NCBI GenBank assembly: GCA_937889595.1
Contig: CALAOR010000064.1
Location: 62,001 to 126,000 of the forward strand
Source: an uncultured bacterium
Lineage (GTDB): Bacteria > Oederibacteriota > PGYV01 > Palsa-1178
DNA: 64,000 bases
Direction of reading: 5' to 3'
Below the pieces are notes generated by a model that saw only the letters and a program-made list of their open reading frames with translations, made no database searches and had not been told where the DNA came from. Every line of letters begins with the position of its first letter. Position 1 is the stretch's first letter. The translations under genes were made by a program, and so were the position numbers. Of this stretch, positions 41,317 to 52,274 are shown piece by piece.

Positions 41317-42189
41317 ATGGCAGCATGGTTTCACAGGCCCAAATATACAATAGTCAGGAAGACCACTGAAAGGTCGGAGACAAAGATACCCGAGGGAATG
41401 TGGGTTAAGTGCGAGAAGTGCGACTCCATACTCCTGAAAAAAGAGCTTGATGACAATTTAAGCGTTTGCCCCAAATGCGGGCTTCACAGCAGGATAACGG
41501 CGAAAAAGAGGATAGAGATACTGACGGATGAGGGAAGTTTTGTTCCTATGTTTGAGGATGTCCGTTCTGTCGATTTTTTGGGATTCCCCCAGTATAAGGA
41601 AAAACTTGAAAGTTCAATAAAAAAAACCAATATGACGGATTCGGTACTGGCCGGAACGGCAAAGATAAACAGCATGGATATAGCGCTCGCGGTTACGGAT
41701 TTCTTTTTCATGGGCGGCTCGCTCGGTTCTGCGATGGGCGAGAGGATAACCGCCCTGATCGAACTGGCGATCAGGGAAAACCTGCCTGTCATCATAATAT
41801 CCGCGTCAGGCGGAGGCGCGAGGATGCACGAAGGAATAATGTCTTTGATGCAGATGGCGAAAATATCGGCAGGGCTTGGAAAACTGGCGGATAAAGGGCT
41901 GCCCTTCGTATCTGTGATGACCGACCCCACAGGCGGCGGCGTCACGGCTTCTTTTGCCATGCTCGGCGATTTAAACATAGCCGAACCGGAGGCTTTCATT
42001 ATGTTCGCGGGTCCGAGGGTGATCGAAGGAACCATAAAGCAGAAACTGCCGGCCGGATTCCAGCGCGCTGAATTTTTGCAGGAGCACGGCATGATAGATT
42101 ACATAGTGGTCCGCAAGGACATGAAAAATGCCATACATCAATCATTGTCAACCATGTTGAATAAAGAAAAATATGCGGGCAGGGCTTAA
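41317..42189 (+). CDS. accD: Acetyl-CoA carboxylase carboxyltransferase beta subunit
   Basis: Track start 41275 is in the previous gene; ATG 41317 follows AAGGAGAAATAATA and gives 290 residues. The four-Cys zinc finger (VKCEKCDSILL ... VCPKCG) at about 26-55 and the crotonase-type core SGGGARMHEGIMSLMQMAK and DPTGGGVTASFAMLGD are hallmarks. With AccA (not in window) it transfers CO2 from biotin to acetyl-CoA for fatty acid synthesis. Overlaps folC by 17 nt, the accD-folC pair seen in many bacteria. Confidence 0.95.
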   Translation: MAAWFHRPKYTIVRKTTERSETKIPEGMWVKCEKCDSILLKKELDDNLSVCPKCGLHSRITAKKRIEILTDEGSFVPMFEDVRSVDFLGFPQYKEKLESSIKKTNMTDSVLAGTAKINSMDIALAVTDFFFMGGSLGSAMGERITALIELAIRENLPVIIISASGGGARMHEGIMSLMQMAKISAGLGKLADKGLPFVSVMTDPTGGGVTASFAMLGDLNIAEPEAFIMFAGPRVIEGTIKQKLPAGFQRAEFLQEHGMIDYIVVRKDMKNAIHQSLSTMLNKEKYAGRA

Positions 42190-43411
42190 GTTTTACAGCC
42201 GTCTTGAGGACTTGAACGAATTCAAGTTTGATTTCTCGCTTGAACGGGTCAGATCGGCCCTTATCCTGGCCGGTTCGCCGCAGGACGCATTTGACTGCGT
42301 CCACATCGCGGGTTCCAACGGCAAGGGTTCAACAGCCTGGTACCTTTCAAATATATTCATGATGCACGGCCTTAAAACAGGCACGTACACTTCACCCCAC
42401 TTGATTGACGTAAAAGAACGCATCGCGATCAACGGCAAAAATGTCAAAGAAAAGTTATTCATAAGCGAAGGTTTAAAACTATTCTCTGTTATCGCAAAAA
42501 ACCGCATCAAACTCACTTACTTTGAATTCTTAACCGTGCTTGCTTTTATGATATTTAAGGCTGAAAAAGTCAGGATAGCGGTGATCGAAGCCGGCTTGGG
42601 CGGCAGGTATGACGCCACGAATGTCGGCTATAAAAATAAATTATTAAGCGTTATAACTTCCATATCGCTTGAGCACACTGATTATCTCGGCAAAACCAGG
42701 ATGCTTATCCTAAAGGAAAAGGAAGAGATAGCCGGCAAAGGCATGCTGGTGGTTAATGTTGACGGGGCTCTGTTAAAGAACCACCTGAAAAAAAGGTTCG
42801 TAAACAGGGTGGTTTTCGCCGATGAGTTATATCCGGTGAAGGGGATGGGCCACAGGCTGGGCAGGATAGTGCTGGACTTTGTCAGTATCGTCCTTGATAC
42901 CCGCATGGTAGAGCCTGTCCAGGCAAAAAACCTGGCAACGGTTTTGAGCTGCCTTAAAGTAATGGAAAGTTCAGGTTACAGTTTTGACCCTGATAAAGTA
43001 AAAAAAGCAGTCTTGAAAACAAAGGTTTTGGGCAGGATGTCATGGAACGCAAAAGGATATTTTTTGAGCGTGGCGCATAACCCGGGCGCCTTCAAAGAGG
43101 TGCTTAAGACCCTGGCTTTATCATATCCCTGTAAAAGAACGGTTTTTGTATTCAGCCTGCTCAAAGACAAGGACGCAGGCGCTATTTTTAAGGAAGCATC
43201 GCATTTTAAGAACATAAGCTTTGTCCTGACCTCGATAGATAATCCCAGGGCAATAAGTATTGCAAAAATGAAAGAATATGTAGTAAAATATGGGATAAGG
43301 TTTAAGATAGAAACCGACAATAATTCCGCGTTAAAATTGGCGAGAAAATTGGCTGGGGAGGGGATAGTGGTAGTTGGAGGAAGTTTTTATCTGATAAGTA
43401 AGTTCGTTTAA
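42173..43411 (+). CDS. folC: Bifunctional folylpolyglutamate synthase/dihydrofolate synthase
   Basis: 412 residues. Mur-ligase fold with the P-loop [59 protein letters not shown] (Mg-binding His) and the C-terminal domain [12 protein letters not shown]. Start ATG 42173 lies inside accD. Adds Glu to folates. The catalytic His and Lys are kept. Confidence 0.92.
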   Translation: MRAGLKFYSRLEDLNEFKFDFSLERVRSALILAGSPQDAFDCVHIAGSNGKGSTAWYLSNIFMMHGLKTGTYTSPHLIDVKERIAINGKNVKEKLFISEGLKLFSVIAKNRIKLTYFEFLTVLAFMIFKAEKVRIAVIEAGLGGRYDATNVGYKNKLLSVITSISLEHTDYLGKTRMLILKEKEEIAGKGMLVVNVDGALLKNHLKKRFVNRVVFADELYPVKGMGHRLGRIVLDFVSIVLDTRMVEPVQAKNLATVLSCLKVMESSGYSFDPDKVKKAVLKTKVLGRMSWNAKGYFLSVAHNPGAFKEVLKTLALSYPCKRTVFVFSLLKDKDAGAIFKEASHFKNISFVLTSIDNPRAISIAKMKEYVVKYGIRFKIETDNNSALKLARKLAGEGIVVVGGSFYLISKFV

Positions 43412-43467
43412 AGGCTTTTGGCTTAAAAACTTTAAAAGCAGGCTTTATAATCCAGGAGGTTTTATTT

Positions 43468-44103
43468 ATGTCCATCATCGACGATATTAAGGTGGTCTTT
43501 GACCGCGATCCGGCGGCCAAGAGTCTGTTTGAGGTCATTTTCATGTATCCTGGCCTTCATGCCATCATTAACCACAGGATAGCCCATTTCTTGTGGAAAT
43601 TAAAAATACCCATACTGCCAAGGATGATATCCGCTTTTTCAAGGTTCCAGACAGGCATTGACATACACCCGGGCGCGCAAATAGGCAAAAGATTTTTCAT
43701 AGACCACGGCATGGGTGTTGTCATAGGCGAGACCACGATTATCGGGGATAACGTTCTTCTATACCAGGGCGTGACTTTGGGAGGCACAGGCAAGGAAAAA
43801 GGAAAGCGCCACCCGACACTCGGTAACGATATAGTATGCGGCTCGGGCGCCAAAGTGCTGGGTAATATAACGATCGGGAACAATGTAAAAATAGGCGCGG
43901 GTTCGGTAGTCATAACAAATGTGCCTGATAATTCCACGGCGGTCGGTGTTCCCGCGCGAATAGTAAGAAAAGGCGAAAAACACCCTGAAGATTCGCTGCA
44001 GCACGGACAACTGCCTGATATAGAAGCCATTGGAGTATTAAAACTGTGCAAAAAAGTCGGAGAGCTGGAAAAACTGCTGAAAAAGGCAAAAAGGAAAAAG
44101 TAG
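43468..44103 (+). CDS. cysE: Serine O-acetyltransferase
   Basis: 211 residues, CAGGAGGTTTTATTT before ATG. A short N-terminal helical part and a left-handed beta-helix of hexapeptide repeats: [56 protein letters not shown]. His in DHGMG and Asp near DIHPG are the catalytic pair. First step of cysteine synthesis. It lacks the long N-terminal domain of the E. coli enzyme, matching the short SAT type. A Lys-rich C-terminal tail follows. Confidence 0.93.
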   Translation: MSIIDDIKVVFDRDPAAKSLFEVIFMYPGLHAIINHRIAHFLWKLKIPILPRMISAFSRFQTGIDIHPGAQIGKRFFIDHGMGVVIGETTIIGDNVLLYQGVTLGGTGKEKGKRHPTLGNDIVCGSGAKVLGNITIGNNVKIGAGSVVITNVPDNSTAVGVPARIVRKGEKHPEDSLQHGQLPDIEAIGVLKLCKKVGELEKLLKKAKRKK

Positions 44104-44127
44104 GCGTTTTCAAAACGAATAATATGA

Positions 44128-46146
<2,019 letters not shown>

Positions 46147-46167
46147 ACAGACTGTGAGATTTGATTG

Positions 46168-46225
46168 TGTAGGCGCAACCTTTATCCATGTTCCATGGAC
46201 AATAAGGTTGCGGATTTTGATTAAA
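46168..46225 (+). repeat. Dispersed palindromic repeat B, copy 3 (short variant)
   Basis: GTGTAGGCGCAACCTTTATCC as usual, then CATG-TTC-CATG in place of the standard turn, then AATAAGGTTGCGG and the shared flank TTTTGATTAAA. The inner arm CCATG/CATGG replaces CCGTA/TACGG, so pairing is kept. Confidence 0.85.
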
Positions 46226-46250
46226 ATGAAGAAGCAGTGGTTTGGACCGT

Positions 46251-46320
46251 CGTTAGTACAAGAGCCGCAACCCTATAGTCCGTATAAGCAAAGCGTTATG
46301 GATAAAGGTTGCGCCTACAC
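46251..46320 (-). repeat. Dispersed palindromic repeat B, copy 4, inverted to copy 3
   Basis: On the minus strand it reads like copy 2, including the lead GTGTAGGCGCAACC and the flank CTTGTACTAACG. Its outer 21 nt are an exact inverted match to those of copy 3, so copies 3 and 4 enclose a 40-nt centre. The 277-nt ligA-GH57 spacer otherwise holds only the promoter below. Confidence 0.88.
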
Positions 46321-46364
46321 AGGCAATTACAGAAAACCATTACAGTAAAGCGCCCAAAAAAACA

Positions 46365-46394
46365 TTGCCAAATACTTAAAATCTATATTATAAT
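46365..46394 (+). promoter_or_regulatory. Sigma70-type promoter of the GH57 gene
   Basis: TTGCCA, 18-nt spacer, TATAAT, 29 nt before ATG; AAAGGAGA lies between. Confidence 0.65.
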
Positions 46395-46423
46395 AATTAG
46401 ACATAAACGCTTAAAGGAGACAC

Positions 46424-48565
46424 ATGAAACAGCCTTTACAGATTACTTTTTTGTGGCACATGCACCAGCCTTACTATAAGAACATAGAGACCGACAAATT
46501 CATACTGCCATGGGTCAGGCTGCACGCTGTTAAGGACTATTACGACATGGCGGCAATACTGGACAATTACCCTAAAATAAAACAGAATTTTAACCTTGTG
46601 CCGTGCTTACTGCTTCAAATCGATGAATATTTAAACGGCACTACCGATGTATTCATGGACGTGTCGCTAAAATCCGCCGCTTCACTTACGGAAGAAGAAC
46701 GTATTTTTGTAATATATAACTTTTTCATGGCAAATTGGGAGACTATGATATTCCCTTACCCGCGCTATTCTTATCTGCTCAAAAAGAGGGGAGAGAACTC
46801 CCACCCTGACGAAATAAAAAAGACACATATACTTTTTACCGTTGATGAGATACGCGATCTGCAGATGTGGTTTAACCTTACGTGGATCGACCCTGTGTTC
46901 CTGAAAATGTATCCGGAGCTTGACAGGCTGAAGAAAAAGGGCGAGAACTTTACCGAGGAGGAAAAGAACTACTGCATAAATTCACATCTGGAAATAATGA
47001 AACTGATCATACCCAAATACAGGGAACTGCAGGAAAAAGGCAGGATAGAGATCTCAACCACGCCTTTTTACCATCCCATACTGCCGCTGGTGTGCAATAC
47101 GGATACGGCAAAAACATGTATGCCCAAAATAGCGCTTAATTTTAATTTTTCACACCCTGAAGACGCCGATATGCAGGTTAAAAAAGCGGTTGATTACTAC
47201 ACGGAAAAATTTGGGACACCCCCTTCAGGCATGTGGCCGTCAGAAGGTTCGGTTTCCACCGAGGCCATGGGTATACTCGCAAAAAATGGCATCAAGTGGG
47301 CCGCAACCGACGAGGAAATACTAAGGGAATCCATGTACATAGACGGGATAAAACAGGGAAAAGACACGATTTATAAACCATACTTTGTAAATACGCCGTC
47401 CGGACCGGTTAACATGGTGTTCCGCAATCACTATTTGTCCGACCTTATAGGGTTTACTTATCAGGGATGGAACGCAAAAGAAGCCGCGGATCACTTCATA
47501 AAAGAACTTTACAATATTAAGAACAGCCTTGATGAAAAAGCCCACGCGGTAAATGTGATACTTGACGGCGAGAACTGCTGGGAGTACTATCCGAACGACG
47601 GGCGTGATTTTCTGGATGAGTTGTATAAGGCGCTGTCATCCAATGACGATTTTGAAACAGTTACGATTAGCGAGCTCACTAAAAGTTTCACTGATAAGCC
47701 TGAAATAAAAAACCTGTTTCCGGGTTCATGGATAAACCATGATTTTTATATATGGATAGGCCATGAAGACGACAGGACATCCTGGAAACTGCTGAAAAAA
47801 GTGAGAGAGCACCTTGTACGCTGGCAGGAGGATCATCCGGCGGAAACAAACAAGTTAAGCCGCGCATGGGAGTCCATATACACGGCCGAGGGCAGTGATT
47901 GGAACTGGTGGTACGGCGACGATCATTCATCGAAAAATGATACGGAGTTTGATAACCTGTACAGACTGCATCTGATCAACGTATATAAAATAATCGGTGA
48001 AAAAGTGCCTGACCTGCTGTATGTTCCAATATCCAAGGCCGCTTCATCCTTTGAGATACCTCCGACCGCGTTCATTACGCCGGAAATAGACGGTATGGAC
48101 ACGAACTTTTATGAGTGGAAAGGCGCGGGAATAGTGGATATGTCAAAAGAAGGCGGGGCAACGCACAAAGTCTCAAAAATGACGCAGAAACTGCTGTATG
48201 GATTTGACCTAAAGGCGCTTTATTTCAGGATAGATATGGCCGAAAAGGTAAAAGACGTAAAGGGATTAGCCGTTGAAGTGCGCCTTACGGACGGGATAAA
48301 TATTGGCACGGTAAAATTCATGCCTGCCAACGGGAACATAGAAACCAATAACGTGCGCAGGGACAATATAACTTTCAGCGTGAAGGAGATTTTTGAGGCA
48401 AAAATCCCGTTTGAATCATTGGGCGCGCTCAGGGAAAACAAGGAAGTAACTGTCCTGGTATTTTTATATGTTGACGGGGTGGAAAAGGAAAAGGTCCCGG
48501 AAAAAGGCGTGATCAGGATACAGATGCCTGATGAGTTTTTTAACCTGTACAACTGGAAAGTTTGA
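46424..48565 (+). CDS. Glycoside hydrolase family 57 enzyme (alpha-amylase/glucanotransferase type)
   Basis: 713 residues, no signal peptide, so cytoplasmic. GH57 motifs: TFLWHMHQPYY at the very start (motif 1), TPFYHPILPLV (motif 2), GMWPSEGSVSTEAM with the nucleophile Glu274 (motif 3), VNVILDGENCWEYY with the acid Asp (motif 4) and a later WNWWYGDDHSS. The last about 170 residues are a beta-sandwich seen in GH57 amylopullulanases. Likely acts on glycogen or starch-type alpha-glucans; the fine specificity (amylase, 4-alpha-glucanotransferase, branching) is not decidable here. Confidence 0.9.
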   Translation: MKQPLQITFLWHMHQPYYKNIETDKFILPWVRLHAVKDYYDMAAILDNYPKIKQNFNLVPCLLLQIDEYLNGTTDVFMDVSLKSAASLTEEERIFVIYNFFMANWETMIFPYPRYSYLLKKRGENSHPDEIKKTHILFTVDEIRDLQMWFNLTWIDPVFLKMYPELDRLKKKGENFTEEEKNYCINSHLEIMKLIIPKYRELQEKGRIEISTTPFYHPILPLVCNTDTAKTCMPKIALNFNFSHPEDADMQVKKAVDYYTEKFGTPPSGMWPSEGSVSTEAMGILAKNGIKWAATDEEILRESMYIDGIKQGKDTIYKPYFVNTPSGPVNMVFRNHYLSDLIGFTYQGWNAKEAADHFIKELYNIKNSLDEKAHAVNVILDGENCWEYYPNDGRDFLDELYKALSSNDDFETVTISELTKSFTDKPEIKNLFPGSWINHDFYIWIGHEDDRTSWKLLKKVREHLVRWQEDHPAETNKLSRAWESIYTAEGSDWNWWYGDDHSSKNDTEFDNLYRLHLINVYKIIGEKVPDLLYVPISKAASSFEIPPTAFITPEIDGMDTNFYEWKGAGIVDMSKEGGATHKVSKMTQKLLYGFDLKALYFRIDMAEKVKDVKGLAVEVRLTDGINIGTVKFMPANGNIETNNVRRDNITFSVKEIFEAKIPFESLGALRENKEVTVLVFLYVDGVEKEKVPEKGVIRIQMPDEFFNLYNWKV

Positions 48566-48580
48566 TAAAATGAGAGAATG

Positions 48581-48632
48581 GAAGTTTCGAGTTTTGAGTT
48601 TTAAGATTTGAAACTTGAAACTTAAGATTTAC
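48581..48632. repeat. Stutter repeat K before purD
   Basis: AAGTTTCGAGTTTTGAGTTT followed by TTTGAAACTTGAAACTTAAG: short units and a loose inverted match between the two parts. Confidence 0.75.
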
Positions 48633-48642
48633 CGGAGGTTTA

Positions 48643-49926
48643 ATGGACATACTTGTCATAGGGAGCGGCGGGCGCGAACACGCCATAGTCTGGTGCGCGG
48701 CTAAATCAAAACGCGTTGATAAGATATACTGCGCGCCCGGAAATGCGGGGACGGCAAAGACAGCCGAAAACGTCAGCATCAAAGTTGACGACATAAACGG
48801 CCTGCTTAAATTCGCCAGAGAAAAAAAAATAGGCCTGACCATTGTCGGGCCTGAAATACCGCTTGTGGCGGGCATAGTCGATATATTTGAAGCGGAAGGG
48901 CTTAAAATATTCGGCCCAAATAAAGCCGCGGCGCAGATGGAAGGCAGCAAGGCTTTTACAAAGAACCTTTTTAAAAAATACAGGATACCAACCGCTGATT
49001 TTGGTGAGTTTGACAAAAGTACGGACGCTGTCAAATACATAAAAGCCCATAAAAAATATCCTCTGGTAGTGAAAGCGGACGGGCTTGCCGCAGGTAAGGG
49101 CGTGATAATAGCCGCAAACGAAGCGGAAGCCATAGGTGCGGTTAAAGATATCATGGATTTAAAGATTTTCGGCGGCGCCGGGAAACGAACGGTCATTGAG
49201 GAGTTCCTGGAAGGCGAGGAAGCGAGCATACTCGCTTTTACCGACGGTGAAACAGTGCTGCCATTGCCTGCGTCCCAGGACCACAAGCGCATATTTGACG
49301 GGGACAAAGGCCCGAACACGGGAGGCATGGGCGCATACGCGCCCGCGCCGCTTATCACTCCGGCATTGGCTGAAAAGATAAAAAACGAAATACTTCTGCC
49401 GACGGTTTCTGCCTTAAGAAGCGAGGGCATAATTTATAAAGGCATACTATATGCGGGTATTATGATGACAAAGGACGGGCCAAAAGTACTCGAGTACAAC
49501 GTGCGTTTTGGCGACCCTGAAACACAGGCTGTGCTGCCGCTTCTGAAAACCGATCTGCTTGAACTTTGCCTCGCGTCAGCTGAAGGCAGGCTTAAGGACA
49601 TAAAGATGGAAATAGAAAATAAAGCCTCGATAACCGTTGTTCTGGCCTCAAAAGGTTATCCGGGCGATTATGAAAAAGGCAGGGAAATAGCGGGCCTGGA
49701 CGCCTTTGACAACATGAATGATGTTATGGTCTTTCACGCGGGCACCACAATTAAAAATGGTAAAATTGTAACAGCCGGGGGCCGCGTGCTTAACGTAACC
49801 GCCGTGGCAAAAGATATAAGATCAGCCATAGAAAAGGTATACAAGCATATAGACAAAGCGCATTTTGAAGGCGTATACTATAGGAAAGACGTGGGCAGAA
49901 AGGCTTTAAAATGGAGGTTCTTATGA
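48643..49926 (+). CDS. purD: Phosphoribosylamine-glycine ligase (GARS)
   Basis: 427 residues, ACCGGAGGTTTA before ATG. N-terminal IGSGGREHAIVW (phosphate loop), ATP-grasp centre YPLVVKADGLAAGKGVIIA, EEFLEGEEASILAFTDG, QDHKRIFDGDKGPNTGGMGAYAPA and LEYNVRFGDPETQAVL (Mg ligands). Second committed step in purine synthesis. Overlaps purE by 4 nt (ATGA). Confidence 0.95.
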   Translation: MDILVIGSGGREHAIVWCAAKSKRVDKIYCAPGNAGTAKTAENVSIKVDDINGLLKFAREKKIGLTIVGPEIPLVAGIVDIFEAEGLKIFGPNKAAAQMEGSKAFTKNLFKKYRIPTADFGEFDKSTDAVKYIKAHKKYPLVVKADGLAAGKGVIIAANEAEAIGAVKDIMDLKIFGGAGKRTVIEEFLEGEEASILAFTDGETVLPLPASQDHKRIFDGDKGPNTGGMGAYAPAPLITPALAEKIKNEILLPTVSALRSEGIIYKGILYAGIMMTKDGPKVLEYNVRFGDPETQAVLPLLKTDLLELCLASAEGRLKDIKMEIENKASITVVLASKGYPGDYEKGREIAGLDAFDNMNDVMVFHAGTTIKNGKIVTAGGRVLNVTAVAKDIRSAIEKVYKHIDKAHFEGVYYRKDVGRKALKWRFL

Positions 49927-50441
49927 AAGTTGCCATCGTTATGGGAAGCGATTCGGATTTGGCTGTGATGAAGGAAACTGTGGATATCCTCGCGGGTTTT
50001 GGCGTTGAAACATACGTAAGCATAACTTCAGCGCACAGAACCCCTGATAAGGTAAAATCTTTCCTTGATGAATCTGAAAAGAACGGTTGTGAAGTTATAA
50101 TAGCCGCCGCGGGAATGGCCGCCCATCTGGGCGGCGTGATTGCGGCGGAAACAACCATGCCTGTCATAGGAGTTCCAATGCAGGGCGGCGGTCTGGACGG
50201 GTTGGATGCGTTTTATTCAATAGTCCAGATGCCGGGCGGCATACCGGTCGCCTGCATGTCAATAGGGAAAGCAGGGGCGATAAACGCGGGTATTTTTGCG
50301 GCACAGATACTGGCAGTTAAATACCCGGTGCTTAAAAAGAAACTTGTTGAATATAAGAAAAACCTCGCTTCTTCAGTCGAGAAAAAAGACAAAGAACTTC
50401 AGGAAAAGGGAATAAAGAAATACCTTGAAGATAAAAAATGA
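49923..50441 (+). CDS. purE: N5-carboxyaminoimidazole ribonucleotide mutase, PurE class I
   Basis: The track starts at 49911; ATG 49923 after GGAGGTTCTT is better and overlaps the purD stop. 172 residues. IVMGSDSDLAVM (phosphate loop), SAHRTPDKV (catalytic His region), AAAGMAAHLGGVIA and GGLDGLDAFYSIVQMPGG. The S-D-x-D and SAHRTP pattern is class I (with PurK). No purK is next door. The end carries a Lys-rich helix. Confidence 0.95.
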   Translation: MKVAIVMGSDSDLAVMKETVDILAGFGVETYVSITSAHRTPDKVKSFLDESEKNGCEVIIAAAGMAAHLGGVIAAETTMPVIGVPMQGGGLDGLDAFYSIVQMPGGIPVACMSIGKAGAINAGIFAAQILAVKYPVLKKKLVEYKKNLASSVEKKDKELQEKGIKKYLEDKK

Positions 50442-50998
50442 ACGCGGATAAGATAAATAAAGCCCTGGAAATCCTTAAAAATGATGATGCCTGTATTTTT
50501 CCAACGGATACTGTTTACGGTCTGTTTTGCAGGGCATTAAGCCCGCGCGCTGCATCCAGGGTTTACCGGATAAAGGGCAGGTCAAAGAAAAAGCCCTTGC
50601 AGCTTTTTTTAGCCGATAAAAAGGATATTTTCAGATATACCACGGCAACACCCGCCTTAAAACGCAAGATCAGCGGATTGCTTCCCGGGCCTTATACCGT
50701 TATATTAAAATTAAACAGAGAATACAGGACCAGGTTCTCTTTTCTAAAAACAGGTACAGCCGGTTTCAGGGTGATAAAATCATCCTTAATTAACGGAATA
50801 TTAAAAAAACTGGATGAACCTTTAGCCGCGACTTCAGCCAATATTTCTGGCAATAGATCCCCCCGGAAGTTCAGCGAAATTGAAGCAATTGTCATGCGCG
50901 GGGTAAGGATGGCTGTAAAGGATGATAAAAAAGTGAAAGGAAAGCCTTCGAAAGTGCTTGATTTTACGGGCAAAAAAGAAAAAGTATTAAGGGCTTAA
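50438..50998 (+). CDS. tsaC: L-threonylcarbamoyladenylate synthase (Sua5/YrdC family)
   Basis: 186 residues, overlapping purE by 4 nt. ATP/Thr site IFPTDTVYGLFCRAL, KGRSKKKPLQLFL (K-R-P-like) and PLAATSANISGNRSPRKF are the family landmarks. Makes threonylcarbamoyl-AMP for t6A37 in ANN-decoding tRNAs. Lacks the extra Sua5 domain, so the short YrdC/TsaC form. The gene order purE-tsaC is not one I recognise as conserved. Confidence 0.9.
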   Translation: MNADKINKALEILKNDDACIFPTDTVYGLFCRALSPRAASRVYRIKGRSKKKPLQLFLADKKDIFRYTTATPALKRKISGLLPGPYTVILKLNREYRTRFSFLKTGTAGFRVIKSSLINGILKKLDEPLAATSANISGNRSPRKFSEIEAIVMRGVRMAVKDDKKVKGKPSKVLDFTGKKEKVLRA

Positions 50999-51005
50999 AT
51001 ATAAC

Positions 51006-51034
51006 TTGAAATTTTTTAAAAAATATTATATATT
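51006..51034 (+). promoter_or_regulatory. Sigma70-type promoter of the ferredoxin gene
   Basis: TTGAAA, 17-nt spacer, TATATT, followed 50 nt later by GTG with AAAGGAGATG upstream. Confidence 0.7.
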
Positions 51035-51083
51035 AGCGTCGCAGGTTTTAATCGACTAAATAACAGTTTAAAGGAGATGTATC

Positions 51084-51317
51084 GTGGCGAACAAAGGCGG
51101 TAAAGTATCAGAAAACGTACCGGGTAAATTTTACGTTGATGACCAATGCATAGCATGCGGAGTATGCGAAGGTTCTGCTCCGGAAAATTTCAAGATGAAT
51201 GATGATGGTTCGCACGCTTATGTGTACAAACAGCCGGCGAATGACGGCGAGATCGCCGCTTCCAAAGATTCAATGGGTTCATGCCCGACCAACTCGATAG
51301 GCGATGACGGGGAATAG
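51084..51317 (+). CDS. [4Fe-4S] ferredoxin, single-cluster type
   Basis: 77 residues from GTG 51084. FYVDDQCIACGVCEGSAPEN carries C-x2-C-x2-C and the last Cys is in SMGSCPTNSI, the layout of monocluster ferredoxins such as the Pyrococcus and Desulfovibrio types. Acts as a small soluble electron carrier. Stand-alone with its own promoter; the B12 locus that follows is separated by repeat H2. Confidence 0.9.
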   Translation: MANKGGKVSENVPGKFYVDDQCIACGVCEGSAPENFKMNDDGSHAYVYKQPANDGEIAASKDSMGSCPTNSIGDDGE

Positions 51318-51325
51318 TCAAAACA

Positions 51326-51371
51326 AGTCAAAACATTCAGATAGTAGATAGTAGAGAGTAGAAGGTCAAAA
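51326..51371. repeat. Stutter repeat H, copy 2
   Basis: AGTCAAAACATTCAGATAGT then AGATAGTAGAGAGTAGAAGG and TCAAAA. Starts within 10 nt of the ferredoxin stop. Just upstream of the riboswitch, the leader also has a direct duplication of AAGTRTAAAGAAATAAA (about 51380-51413). Confidence 0.75.
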
Positions 51372-51420
51372 TATATTAAAAGTATAAAGAAATAAAAGTG
51401 TAAAGAAATAAACGTTTTAT

Positions 51421-51532
51421 CAGAGGAAGTCCCCGTGAGATTCGGGGCGCTGTCGCGCAACGGTAATGGCCCAAAAGGCATGAGCCCGGTCCACTGATAT
51501 AATGGATAGTGCCTTCGCGGTAGGGGAAACGG
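51421..51532 (+). promoter_or_regulatory. Cobalamin (B12) riboswitch
   Basis: The leader contains the core of the cobalamin aptamer: GAGGAAGTCCCCGTGAGATT, then CGGGGCGCTGTCGCGCAACG and GTAA (compare the consensus pattern GGGAA...GGTGAAATCC...GCGGTCCCGC.ACTGTAA), and a later GGTAGGGGAAACGG arm that can pair back to the first. The gene content behind it (phosphatase, adenosyltransferase, BtuFCD, BtuB) is exactly what B12 riboswitches control. High B12 should switch expression off through the hairpin below. A Rfam search (cobalamin model) would be decisive. Confidence 0.88.
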
Positions 51533-51543
51533 TTTTACATATG

Positions 51544-51566
51544 ACCCGGCGCGAGCCGGGTTTTGT
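51544..51566 (+). terminator. Expression platform: intrinsic terminator behind the riboswitch
   Basis: ACCCGGC, GCGA loop, GCCGGGT then TTTTG. A weaker outer pairing ATGAC/GTCAT also exists. It lies 11 nt after the aptamer, 90 nt before the first gene. Confidence 0.75.
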
Positions 51567-51574
51567 CATTTATA

Positions 51575-51620
51575 AGGTCGAAACATTCAGAAAGTAGATA
51601 GCAATGAGTAGAAAGGCAAG
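51575..51620. repeat. Stutter repeat H, copy 3
   Basis: GGTCGAAACATTCAGAAAGT and AGATAGCAATGAGTAGAAAG. Copies 2 and 3 bracket the riboswitch and its terminator. Confidence 0.75.
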
Positions 51621-51655
51621 AACTAAAGAGCCTGCTTATGGAGGTTTTAGGACCG

Positions 51656-52264
51656 ATGTATATTTATCTTGTCCGGCACGGTGAGACAGACTGGAACAAC
51701 AAGTTCTTATTCCAGGGGCAGACCGATATACCCTTAAATAAAACCGGCCTCATGCAGGCGCGTGCAATAGCAAAAGAATTCAAGCACCGGAAAATAGACG
51801 CCATTATCAGCAGCGATTTAAAAAGGGCATACCAGACTGCGTACGAGATAAAAAAGGCAACAGGTTTAAAGGCCCGGATACACAAGATGAAAACTTTAAG
51901 GGAACGCAACTACGGCAATCTGGAAGGGACCACATACGACCGGTATCACAGCCAGAAAAAGGGTTTTACGGGCGAAAAGGACCCGGCGTTTTTTGCCAGG
52001 CTGAATAAGGCCTTTATGCAGGTTGTAAAAAAGTACAAAGGCAAAGACATAGTTTTGGTGGCGCACGGAGGAGTGGTAAGGCAGATAGTTTCTTTTGTGA
52101 TAGGGCTTAAGGATTATAAAAGGCTCAGGATTTATAATGCGTCGCTATCTGAAGTGTTTTACGACTCAAAAAGGGGCGCGTTTTTCCTGCTGCTGCTGAA
52201 CAGCGTGTCGCACCTGCCGAAGAAGGAAAGGAACAAGATTTTATACCATATAAAAGGCGTTTAA
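51656..52264 (+). CDS. cobC: Histidine phosphatase family protein, probable alpha-ribazole phosphatase
   Basis: The track starts at 51638; ATG 51656 (TTAGGACC upstream) gives the usual N-terminus MYIYLVRHGETDWN and 202 residues. RHGETDWN is the phospho-His motif (phosphoglycerate-mutase superfamily), with the second His in VLVAHGGVVRQ and SSDLKRAYQTA. In this operon the likeliest substrate is alpha-ribazole-5'-phosphate in nucleotide-loop assembly, but other phosphate esters are possible. First gene after the riboswitch. About 10 nt to cobO. Confidence 0.8.
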   Translation: MYIYLVRHGETDWNNKFLFQGQTDIPLNKTGLMQARAIAKEFKHRKIDAIISSDLKRAYQTAYEIKKATGLKARIHKMKTLRERNYGNLEGTTYDRYHSQKKGFTGEKDPAFFARLNKAFMQVVKKYKGKDIVLVAHGGVVRQIVSFVIGLKDYKRLRIYNASLSEVFYDSKRGAFFLLLLNSVSHLPKKERNKILYHIKGV

Positions 52265-52274
52265 GGAGTTAACC

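Noticed and set aside
46154-46348. Track ORF, 64 aa
   Set aside because: Coding potential comes from repeat B copies 3 and 4 (the YSPYKQSV string is also made by repeat B at 24.5 kb in another ORF).
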